Shown here one piece after another: positions 48,101 through 60,100 of a stretch of DNA of 64,000 nucleotides. The notes below the pieces were generated by a model that saw nothing but the letters and a program-made list of their open reading frames with translations, searched no databases and was not told where the DNA came from. The stretch spans positions 6,640,449 through 6,704,448 of the forward strand of contig NC_058149.1 of assembly GCF_011075055.1 (NCBI RefSeq), given 5' to 3'. This DNA is from Mangifera indica. Taxonomy: Eukaryota; Streptophyta; Magnoliopsida; Sapindales; Anacardiaceae. The position numbers and the translations under genes were made by a program. The stretch's first letter is position 1; each line of letters opens with the position of its first letter.

Positions 48101-51100
48101 TGAGGTGGAGCGGCTATCTTCTAGTAAACTAGCCCAATATATGTCAGTGAAGCCAACTATCTCTCTGCTCTCTCTTTGGTAACAACATCTTCCTAAGAGT
48201 CCCTTTTGAGTATCTTAGAATATGCATAGTTGCATTAACGTGTGTTAGGAGAATGCATTTATTGACTTACCACACTAACTACACAAGCAAGATCAGGTCG
48301 AGCAAGAGATAAATAGATAAGTCTATTGATCAATCTTTGGTATCTCCCTTTATCTACCAGAGCATCACCATTTTTACACCTCCAATTTCTGTTCAAAGGT
48401 GTACTTGCAGGTTTACACACTAACATTCATGTTTCATTTAGGAGGTCAAGTGTATATTTCCTTTGAGAAATAAAAATCCCTTCTTTGCTCCTCTATCTCC
48501 ATACTAAGAAAGTATTGAATAGAGTCTAGCCTATTTAATTTTGAATTCTACCTCCAACTGTTGTTTGAGGTTCATCTAGAATTATAATATCACTGACATA
48601 GACGATTAATACAAATCTCTTCCCACTAGAATTGATTTTTATAAATAAGTTATGTTTGATATCCTAGTTCGGTAAGAGTTGTATCAAATCTTGTGAACTA
48701 CACCGTGGGTGACTGTTTAAAATCATAAAGTGATTTCTTTAATTTGCACACTCTCCCAATATTCTCTTTTTCTTCAAATCCAGGTGGCATATTCTGATGA
48801 GTACTTGGAGAAATATCTGATGAGCTGCTACTGCCTGGAAGTCTTCTGCAGATGCTGCTGGGGAATATACGGATGATTGTAGTATTATATTGTTTGAGTT
48901 GTTAAAGGGGATTATGTAAATGAATGTAACCGTTGTAATAAAGGAACTCAATGTAACAGAAATATCATGTATTGGAGATTTACTGAAATGGAATAAAGTG
49001 TTTACATCAAAAGGAACTCTCAATACCACTCCACTTACAATAATTTCTCAGCACATAAACTTGACAAAATACAGAACACAAAACCAAACTCAGAAAATGC
49101 TTAAACTAATCTTCAAGCTTCAGAGAGGCTGGCTCTCTCCCTCATCCCATGCAACAATATTTTTTCCTACTCTTCTTTTCCACTCCAGGTCTCTTTTAAT
49201 CACACCATTTCCACTGCCTTCCCAATCCAGCTTTGCCACCTCATCCTGGGATATCTTGATGGTCCCACATTCTAACTGCATATCTTGATCTGTTGGCCTT
49301 TGCTGCGCTGCATGTTCCCCTGCAGGTTAAGTGCTTTGTGTTGCAAGTTGACTGGTTGGATGGGTGCCATCTGGTGATCTTCCAGCCCTGCCATCTGTGC
49401 TTCATTTTTTCCTCACATAAACACAAGCTCTAACATTTCACCTCTCATCCAAAGGCACCTTGTCCTCAAGGAGAAATTGGGGATAGAGTTGTTTCATGTT
49501 GCTATATGCCTCCCATGTATTGTCATGTTTAGCTAACCCTTCCCATTTATTAACAGCTCTAGGTTGTCCCGCGGAGAGTACCTAAAATTCACCACCTCCT
49601 CCAGTTGAACAACCAATTCTGCCTCTTCACTAAGGTGACTCGGCAACAGCTGACTTGACATGTTTGACCCCACACATCTTTTTAGTTGTGAAACATGAAA
49701 AATAGGGTGAATTTTATTGTTCCTAGTAGTTTTGGTCTATATGCAACTTTGCCAATTTTTTCTTCTATTTCATACGGTCCATAAAATCGAGGACTCAATT
49801 TCTCATTTGGACGAGAGGCTAGGAAACAAAAGCAATAAGGCTGCAACTTCAAATAGACATGATCGCCGATCTCAAACTTTATTTTCCTTCGATGCTTGTC
49901 GGCTAGCTGTTTCATGCGCTCTTAAGCCTTGTACAAATTATCCTTGAAATTATCTAAAATTTTATTTCTCTCCTCAATCATAGTATTTACTTCTTCCACC
50001 CTTGAGCTCTCCTCAATTAACCTTAGAAAGGGCGGTGGATCCCTCTTATACACCACTTTGAAAGGCGTCATTTTAGTAAGCCCGTGATACGTTGTGTCGT
50101 ACCAATACTTTGCCATGGCAGCCATTTCACCCAAGTTTTCTGCTGTTCAAAGCAATAACATCTAAAATAAATCTCCAAAGTTTGGTTCACAACCTTGATT
50201 TGTTCGTTGATTTTAGGGTGGTAAGCCAAACTAAATTTTAGGGGGATTCCTGCATCTCTAAACAACTCTAACCAAAAGTGACTCATAAATATTCAGTCTC
50301 AATTTGTCACAATCGTGCGAGGGAAGCCATGTAAACGCACCACTTCTTTAACAAAAATTCTCATTATCTCTTTCACTATCAAAGGGTGTGCCTCACAACC
50401 ATAAAATGACTGTATTTGGTTAATCGATCCACCACCACAAAAATGGAGTTCGTCCCTTTCACTCTCGATAGCCCCATTACGAAGTCCATTGACAAATCCT
50501 CCTAAATTTGCACGGATACAAGGAAAGGGTTGTAGCAAGCCCATCGAAGATGTCGCCTCATATTTCACTCGCTAGCAAATCTCACATTCAGCCATGAATT
50601 GTTTAACATCAACCTTCATACCATTCCAATGGAGAACCAAAGCAATCCTTTTGTAAGTTTTAAAAAATCCGAAATGACCATAATAGGAAAATAAGTAAAA
50701 TTCTCTTAGAAGTTGGGAAATGAACCTAAAAGTTTTTAGCAAAACTAATCTTCTCTTATACAACAAATGAGGGTATCTATAGGGGCGAGCATTCTGTGGT
50801 TGTGCGCCTTCCAATAAATGAATGGTGTGGTCTCGCTCCTTCTTGGGAGGATGCTCGTGGCGTTCTCTGAAAAGATCTCCAAACTCATTCAATGGGGTCT
50901 AACTCAAGACGTGTCTTCACATTATTGTTCTTCGATCCTCTATAACCTCTCTCATATTTAGCCAAAACCCATCACCTCTTTCACCCACAGATTTCAACAA
51001 AGCAAGGACTGACACTTCAAGTCAAGACAACGACAGATCTCCCCGTATTTCCACTCGTTCTCCTTGCCATTCAAACCCCATGATTTGTTCTTTCCAATTC

Positions 51101-54100
51101 AATTTTACCTCCCCAAGTCTATTCAACCAATCAATTCTCAATATTATGTCAATACCTTCCAAGCAAAATAGGAAGAAATTTTGAACGATACAGATACCTT
51201 GAAACTTTAACTCCATTTTTTTGCATCTACCCACCTCCTCGATTTTTCTGTCATCACCTAATATGATGGCAAAATTTGTGTGTCTCACCCGATGCTTCAG
51301 TTTAGCCACCACTCTATTAGAAATGAAGTTGTGGATAACCCCACTGTCTAGTAGAATTACTACCTGTCTCCCTTCTAAATCTGCAACAAACTTCATGGTT
51401 TTTGGGAAGTTGATCTTCATTAACGACTGGGCATTCAAACTCGCTTCCAACTCTCTTCCTTCTGTTGACTCCTCTAATTCTTCCTCTCAATCTCCCTCAA
51501 CCTCCTTTTCACAGCTTATCATTATTCGCAGTTGCCAAAATCAACTGATGTCCCAACATATATCTCTTATTGCAATGAAAACATAGACCATTTTCCACCT
51601 TTGCACAGTATTCTTTATCAGAGAGGCGTCGAAAATTATTCTCCTTATACGGATTTGAGGTCGAGGCAATGGTGCTTGTTGGTGCCCTAAGGAAAGATGA
51701 TGCGATCGAGTGTTGGATGTTTTTGTTAATTGGTGTTTGAAAAATATTTGTATAATTTGGTGGTTAGGTTGGAATTGTGGTGGGTTTGGGTACAAATATT
51801 ATGATTAGGCCGGTTAATGGATAAGATGAATGGATGTAGGTTGATGGTTATTAGAACGAGCTGGCTAATAGTGCATTGGGCTCAGGCTCCATGGGTTGTT
51901 AGGTTTCTAAGATTAGGCCGAGGGGGTTGAAACCCATATTTCATATCAATAATTACGTTTTTCTCCTCCACCTGCTTTGCCTTCTCCATCATCTCCTCAA
52001 GTGAACGCAACGCAAACATTTTCACTTTCGTGTCGTCCGTCAAGCCAGTCATGATAGAATGGTGAGCGTTTCTTCAACGACCCCACCGACAACCACAAAC
52101 AATAGTTTGAATTACCAGTGAAAATCTCAAACAAAATCTGTTTGGCAAATTGACATCAGTTCTTTGTAGAGTGTTTTATCGTTGATAGACTAGAACTGTT
52201 TCAGCAATTCATTCTTAAACTCCTCCCAACCGCTAAAAATTTAGCACTTCTCTGTCCATTAGAACCAAGTCAAGGCCGCCCCTTCTATGCATACTTCCAC
52301 TACTGTAAGACGTTTTCCGTTAGCTAGGTGATTAAAGTTCAGATATCTCTCCACCTTGAATAGCCCATTAATGGTGTCTTCCCCTTCTAACACCAATAAG
52401 TTAAGGTGATGATAGGTGTCTCTACAAGTGGCGATGGTTACTTCCTCCCCTCCTCGTTCACAAGTAGTTGCTTCTTCCTCCCCCAAGGTCCTTTTCGTTC
52501 CTCGTCGGAGGAGGTACCATAGTTTCCCTCTCAGGTGGTGAGTATAAAAGCAATAGTTCATGGCCTACCGGAGTCTTGCCCCTGTCACCTTCTCGACCTA
52601 CCACCGTTTCCTTTAGGTCACAAAGGTAACCTTTCATGATTGCCACATTGGCCTCCAAACTTTTCATTCGATTGTCCATATTAACCCTTCTTGCACCCAT
52701 TTCTAATGGCCAAAGGACTTATTCCCACTCAAAGTACGTTGTTTTCTCAAGTTTCCCTTCTGTTAATTTTGAAAATTGTATTTACTCATCAATGAGTGGT
52801 TAAGTCTGTTAGTTTTAAGGGCAAAATTGTCATTTTATATTTAATATTAAAAATAAACTTAAATTTGATTTCATTTCCTTCCCTAAACCTTAAAAACTAA
52901 CAACTTTCCCAACCGAAGTTTTCAAAAACAATAATTTTCCCTCCTGGTTCTCAAACTTTCAGATAATTTTTCTGACAACGAAGAGCTTTTCCGACCATCT
53001 CTAGACAACGTCTTTTCCCTCCAGCACATCCTCCTTCCAATAGTACTTCTTTTGATTCGATGCAATGTCGTCTTTGTCAGAGAACAAAAACAAGGTCTTT
53101 GTCGACAAAGACTCTTCGTCTCTTAACAAAGATAATTCATCTTCGTCAGAGATGAGAACGAGTTGTCTTCGTTCTCAGACGAAGACGACACCACACCGAG
53201 TTAGAAGAAGGACGCACGAAAGGGAAGAGATATTGCCTAAATATCGTCAAAGAAGTTTTTCGTCGTCGGAAAAATTGATCTAAAAGTTTGGAAACCCTAA
53301 GGAAGGAAAATGCTATTTTTGAAAACTTAGGTTAAGAAAAAATTGTTATTTTTTAGGGTTTAGGGGAGGAAAATGATATAACTAATGAACTTAGTTAATT
53401 TTAACCGTCTATGGGTGACTATATGGAATTTTCAAAATTAAAGTAGGAAAACTTGGGAAGACAACATACTTTGGGGGGGGGGGGGGGGAGGAAGGAATAA
53501 GTCCTTTGGCCATTTCTAATTCCTTTCTCCTAATTTTGTCCTCATTTCCTCCATCCTTCCCTTTACTATAGTCGTGGTTGCCTCAATCTTATCCACCCTA
53601 GACTCCATTCTAGTTATGCTCTGATACCAGTTGATGAGTAGCTAGGGCAATATCTAATAAGCTACTATTGCCTGGAAGTCTTTTGTAGATGTTGCTGAGG
53701 AATTTACGGATGATTGTAGTATTATATTGTTTGAGTTGTTAAAGAGGATTATGTAAATGAATGTAAATGTTGTAATAAAGGAACTCAATGTAATAGAAAT
53801 ATTATGTATTAGAGATTTATTGAAAGAGAATAACCATTTACATCAAAAAGATCTCTTACCACCACTCTGCTTCCAATAATTTCTCAGCACATAAACTTGA
53901 CAAAATACAGAGCATAAAACCAAACCTAGAAAATGCTTAAACTAATCTTCCAGCTTCAGAAAGGCTAGCTCTCCCCCTTATCACATTCAACAATATTTTC
54001 TCCTACTCTTCTTTTCCACTCCAAGTCTCTTTTAATCACACCACACTACCTTCCCAATCCAACTTTGTCACCTCATCATGAAATATCTTGATAGTCCCAC

Positions 54101-57100
54101 ACTCTAACTGCATATCCTAATTTGTTGGCCTCTACTATGCTGCATGTTCCCTTGCAGGTTGAGTGCTTTTTGCTGCAAGTTGACTTATTGGATGAGCGAC
54201 ACCTAGTGATCTTCCAACCCTGCCATTTGTGCTTCTTTTCTTCACATAAACACAAGCTCTAACATATTCATATATATTTTTCCCTCAATATTACCATCAG
54301 GAAAACAATTTTAATATCAAGTTGTATCAGATCCTAATTGAGGTCAACTACAATAGATAAGAATACTTAAATAGAATTTATTTTTGCCATAAAAGCTAAA
54401 GTCTCTTCATAATCAATCCCCTATGCTACCAACCTTGCTTTGTATTGTACAATGTTGCCATCAGATTTGAATTTAACTGTGAACACTTATTTGCACCTTA
54501 CAATCTTTTTATTTTAGGGCAAAGCTACCCATTGTCAATCAAGTTCTCATTTCTTACATGAAATACAACACTCCATTTTGAATTTTTCAAGGCTTCATGA
54601 ACATCCATAGGTGTATTTACTCCAACTATAGAAGTAAATGTTCTAAATTGGCAAACAATAAAAAATGTATTACAAAATTAGAAAACGGGTGTTTAGTCCA
54701 AGATTCCACCCATTTTATAAGAGCAATGGGAGGATCCACATCAACTATTATCAATAATTCCTCCTCAAGGCTTTTTCTTTGGTTCAAATGTCTAGTAGTG
54801 CTCAGGAACTAGTTTATGTCTATTGGAGTAAACTACAATTGATTTCTCATTATCAAATCTTTCCTCTTGGTCAATCATTGGTTCAAGTGAAGGTTCAATC
54901 ATAGTAGATATGATGATACGAGCCTTAAGAAAATCACACCTAAAAAAAAAGCTATTGAGATGAGAGAGCCCAATGTCATGTAAACCTCACACTAGTTACC
55001 CATACTTTTCAATATGGGATCCAACTCTCATACCTTGTACTTGGGATCCTAACATACCACCACACTCTGCAACCCTGGAGACCTCGCGGGCTAGCTATGC
55101 ACTAGCTCCCTACTAGCCCTAGCTAAACACTACAAGCACTGCAATATCAACGTCACCACCAGCATAGCATTATTGTAACTGGGAGACATGATGATAACTT
55201 TGATACCAAATAATATGAACCTTAGGAAAACCACACCTTAAAAGTTAACTATTAAGATGGGAGATCCCAAGGCCATATAAACTTCACACTAGTTGTCCAT
55301 ACTTTTCAATATGAGATCCAAGTCCCAAACCTTACACTTGCGATCCTAACATATGGTTTTATTTGGCTCAAAGTGAATATTCAATCCCATCAATTAAGTG
55401 TGTAATAGAGGATTCTTGCCTTGAAAATGGAAGAGAAATCAATAATGATATTGCAGGGTCCGAATGTGACTCTTCACTTGCTTTCTCCTCCTAAAGAAAA
55501 GTATTAGGATAACTGGATTTATCTTCAATAAAAGAGACATCCAAACTCACAAATTTTACAAATGTTGTGTTAGTGAATACCAATAAATATTCATTTTAAT
55601 GATCATTAAAACTTCTAGTGATGGGGATTATAGTTATGGAAATAGGCAATGCACCTAAATGCTTTTGGTGGGGAAGAATTTACCATCCAAACATGAGCAT
55701 AAAGGATTAACATAACATGTTGAGGGGTTCAAAATTGATGCACCTTAAATTGTAAAAACAATGTCACCTAATAGAATTGAGAGACAAAGCTAGAATTCAT
55801 CACAGAATGAGCAATTTCAAGAAGGTGACAGTTTTGCCTTTCAACAATTCCATTTTGCTAGCATGTGGAAGCATAAATGCTTTGATGGAAGATACCATAA
55901 GTTAGGTATTCAATAAGGTTATGTGAGAAATATACCATTGTCAACTCTGAGAACATGGATGGGTATTTGAAAGACATTCAAAACCATTTTGTGAAAGGTT
56001 TTGAAAATGGTGCTAACTTTGGATTTTTCTTTTTATTAAATAAAACCCAACATATCCTAATTAGTTTGATGCTCTCACGGGACCCCAAATATCATTATGG
56101 ATCAAATGAAAAAAGTTCAAAAGTTGTATATGCATGAATCAGATAATGGCTACCCCAAATATTAGTATGGATCAAATGAAAAAGGTTCAAAAGTTTTATA
56201 TGCATGAATCAAATTGGATAATGGCTACAATATTGATCAACAAGTATGCAAAAATTACATAGAAAAGAAAATTTCTCTTTGTTGATAAATAAATGTGGAT
56301 ACAGTGATTTCAAATATGAACCGTAGTTGTCATGGAGAAAAGCGTCAAAAGGCAATAAAAGATCCTATCGCCTAAGCAAAAAAGGCAAAGTGAAGGTGTC
56401 ACTTTTTTACCAAAGGCGATTAAAAATTTTTATTAATTTTTATTTTATTTCTATTAAATTAAAATTATTTGTCACTACATCAACAATAAAAAATTGACCG
56501 ACAACTATATCAACAATCTCAGATCTAACAACAATTAGTTATTATGCCTAGATTTCTTTAACAACCATCTATAAGGAATCAGTGAACTTATCTGACGATC
56601 TTAAATCTCTTTGACAACCTCTTTGGCAACTCTAGAACTCGCCGACAATCTCTCGCCGACAATCTCTTGGAAACCTTAGAACTTGTTAGTGATCTCTTCC
56701 ACAACCTTTAACCTCACTGAAGACTTTAAAAATTACCAATAACCCTCATATCATACTGAAAATTGCCCAAAACATGCCTAAAAACCTGAAACTACGCCAA
56801 AAACTATCTAAAATTTGTCGATAACCCTATAATCTAGTTGTGGATAACCTAGGTGATAATAAAATGAGCTTTTTCGATGCCTAAAGCTTCTCTTAAGAAG
56901 TCGCAAAAACGCTAAAAGCGATCGCCTTTGAACCATTGGTTGCCTTGAGCATACTCAAGGCGATGTGATCATCGACTCAAGTAAAGTATCGCTTAAACAT
57001 GCTTGAGGCGTGCCTTTGACAACTATGATATGGACAACAGGGGTGACTAAGTCGTTTATAACAAAGTATTATCTCTAAATTAGAGATAGCTAAAAAGGAC

Positions 57101-60100
57101 ATTTTATTGGGAAACTTATTCCTTAGGTGAACTTCACTTGTTAAGTAATAGAGATCATATATTTCCTTAGCACTGTCAATCGTTCTTACTAAAGATTGGT
57201 CCTAAAACACAAGGTAAGAAGAAAAGGAAGTTACTATACAAATCATATACTTGACTAGCCAACTAACCGAAAAAAGATTGCATTTTAGTTTTGAAACATG
57301 CAAAACTAAGTTCAATGTGAGATTTGGCAAGGAAATTCTCCCCTTTCTTACAATTAAGGATGCTTAAACATCTGCCATTGGCACCTTCAAATATCCATCA
57401 CACTTAGTTTACCATTCTCACCATAACCCCAATCATATTATTAGATGTTCCTCTATCCACTATCCAATAATTTGCATATCCATTACCCAATAATTTGATA
57501 ATGTTTAAGGGTCCTCAAAACCGATTAACCAAACTGGATTGACAATATTTCAAACCAAACCAGATTTTCCATCCAAAAAAAATCATAAACCAAAACCAAA
57601 CCGGTTTAAAGATAAACCAATTTTGAACCAAACCAAAAATATTAATTAATCGCACTGAATTTTCAATTAATTGCTTTTGAACCAAATTTCAAAGAATTAT
57701 CCTACTTTATTTTTTTTTTCAAGTTTTTTGAAAATAAGTTCAATACTTTATTAATTTCTTGTATAAATTTTTTAAACCAATTCGGTCTACTTAATCAGCT
57801 TTTAAAAACTAGACTAACTAGTAACCAAACTTGAAAATTGGTTTTTTCTATATTCTTGAACCAATATCTGAACTAGTTTTTCAAATACCCTATATTTTTG
57901 TTTGGTTTTCGATTCAAAAATCAGTTCAGTCTAATTACTGAATAATTTTAAACACCTTTAATGATGTTTTGTCCATGTCTTGCACATAAATGTATGTTGC
58001 GCTCGAGATTATCCTAGGACTGAGGTTGTGTATGATATTTTAACGTGTTACAAATTTTTTGGTGGAACTATGCTAGGATCCTAAGTGCAAGGTATGGGAC
58101 TTGGATCCCACATTGGAAAGTATGGGCAACTAGTGTGGGGTTTATATGGCCTTGGACTCTCCCATCTCAATAGTTAGCTTTTGAGGTGTGGTTCTCCTAA
58201 GGTTCGTATCATTTGGTATCAGAGCCATCACCATGTCTCCCAGTTGCAATCGTGCGGCGCAAGTGGTGACGTCAGCATTGCAGTGTTCACCCGGGGCTAG
58301 CAGGGAGCTAGCGCACAGCCAACCCGCATGGACGTCGGGGCTGCGAAGCGTGGTGGTATGTTAGGATCCCAAGTGCAAGGTATGGAACTTGGATCTCATA
58401 TTAGAAAGTATGGGCAATTAGTGTGGGGTTTATATGGCCTTGGGCTCTCCCATCTCAATAGCTAGCTTTTGAGGTGTGGTTCTCCTAAGATTCATATCAA
58501 ACTATTGTGGTATATTTGATAGCTGTAAGGTATAAAAGGGTGTATATGATGCTTTCGCTTAGCAACGCTAAGTCCACAAATTTCTGACATTGATAGATGT
58601 GAAGAACATAAATGACAATTTATGGGTTGGATCTAGGAGTTTTTGGCAACAATGAAGTTTCATCAATAGTTTTTGGGCCAAATCTTCATGATTCTAGCAA
58701 CAGAGGTAGATACTTTCCAATAGCAATAGATCTATAGTTTATGAGAAGAATCTCCTACATTTTAGTAGCAGCACAGTCTTTTCGGTAGATTTTTAGGTCA
58801 AACGTGGCTACCCAATAGGTTTCCAACAATTTCTAGGTTGAAGGTGGTTTTACAATGGGTTTTCAACAAGTCTAAGATTAGAGGTAATCTTTTTGGCAAT
58901 TTTTGATAGTTTTTTGGGTTAGAGGTGGTTTTTTCAAGTTTCCAATAAGCTTGTGATTTCTAGCAAATCTTCGTTAGGTTAATGGATTTCCAATAAATCT
59001 CTAGCAAGTATATAGGCTCCTCCTAACAATGCTCATGAACAAATTTGCTCAAATATATCACAAAAGCTTGTGGATAGATACCCAAACCTTCACATGATGA
59101 AACAAAGGTTTTGATCCATCGAGGGAATTTCATACAACGATGTTACAAAAAAAAACGAAATAAATCAAAGAAAGAAAAAGAAAATACAATATTACAATTA
59201 TTCTTTTCCTAATATGCTAAACCAATATTTTCTAAAATTAAAATGAATCAAATTTTCCAATCTTCAAACAAATGTTTTGGCCAAAAAATAGTTAACTGGC
59301 GATAATTATTCATGTTTGTGTCAAATAACATGAACTACACTGTAAGAAGCATGACATTAACCTAGATAAATGCATATACATAATGAATGTATACACTCAT
59401 GTGGCATATTGAAAACAATAATTGCAGTATCCCAAAATATTTGCTTTCCAAACAAGATTCCAACAAAAAATTATTTTCAGATGGTTAAAGTATATTCATA
59501 ACATTCCGTAGAACAATAATCTGTATTGGTTAATCTGATATTCATTTTGCTCAAAACAACGAAGTAAGCAAGGTACTTTAGTTTAATCATCAATGAAAGA
59601 ATCAATTTAGTCAATACTACACTGTTTTTTTCAGAAAGGATTCAGCCATGAATGGAAATGAAATTCAGGACAGACGGAGCTCAGAACAAAGACTAACCTT
59701 AACAACTGAAGCAAAATTGTCATCCAAGATAATGATATCTGAGCTCTCCTTAGCTACTTCTGTCCCTTGAATACCCATTGCAAGACCAATATCTGCCTGA
59801 ACTTCAAAACAGTATAATCTTGAACTGATGAGCAAAAATGAGATGGAACCATGCAGACAAGTAATCAAAGATGAGCAAAATAACTAGACTGCTACAAAGT
59901 TCATCAACCCGACTACTCGTCTCCACAAACAACAATAAGGTCCTTAATTTATACAGACCACTTAACAAACATGATTATCAACATTACAAATCTGTACCAA
60001 AAAGATTCTTTTTACAAGCAACACTGAATAAAATGAGCAGACAATCAGGGCAAGACACCAAACCAGTTGGTAGAAATGCATCTAGCAAATGCCCATTCCC

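Larger units (their letters stand above)
48795..54264 (-). mobile_element. Ty3/gypsy element nested in the copia RT
   Basis: LTRs: 48,795-49,435 (641 bp, 3') and 53,632-54,264 (633 bp, 5'), starting TGATGAGTA and ending CTCTAACA, with exact TATTC target duplications. The primer site TGGTATCAGAGC is perfect at 53,629-53,618, two bases inside the 5' LTR. Minus-strand domains in gypsy order: gag (52,700-51,541), protease with [12 protein letters not shown] (51,450-51,022), only the start of RT (50,892-50,750), integrase zinc-binding and core (50,700-50,068), GPY/F end with [20 protein letters not shown] (49,915-49,700), and a chromodomain-like tail [18 protein letters not shown] near 49,540-49,470. 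Most RT and all RNase H are absent, and stops are frequent. It is non-autonomous. Confidence 0.92.
47455..59266 (-). mobile_element. Ty1/copia element in the ACA intron, split by later insertions
   Basis: LTRs lie at 47,455-47,676 (3' LTR) and about 59,095-59,266 (5' LTR). They share GATGAAACAAAGGTTT-type ends and the ATATTACAATTATTCT and AATATTTTCTAAAATTAAAA blocks. Flanks are AATAA (left) and AACAA (right), a 4/5 target duplication. A polypurine tract (TTTTGAGGGGAG, minus) abuts the 3' LTR. Coding remnants in order: protease/GAG-pre-integrase at 57,480-57,110 ([25 protein letters not shown]), integrase at ~55,870-55,770 ([17 protein letters not shown]), reverse transcriptase start at ~54,560-54,300, more RT at 48,790-48,570 ([14 protein letters not shown]), and RNase H end at 48,044-47,829 ([17 protein letters not shown]). 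Numerous stops disable it. Confidence 0.88.

Noticed and set aside
49241..49426. Minus-strand 61-codon frame
   Set aside because: Falls within the gypsy 3' LTR and does not continue in the 5' LTR.
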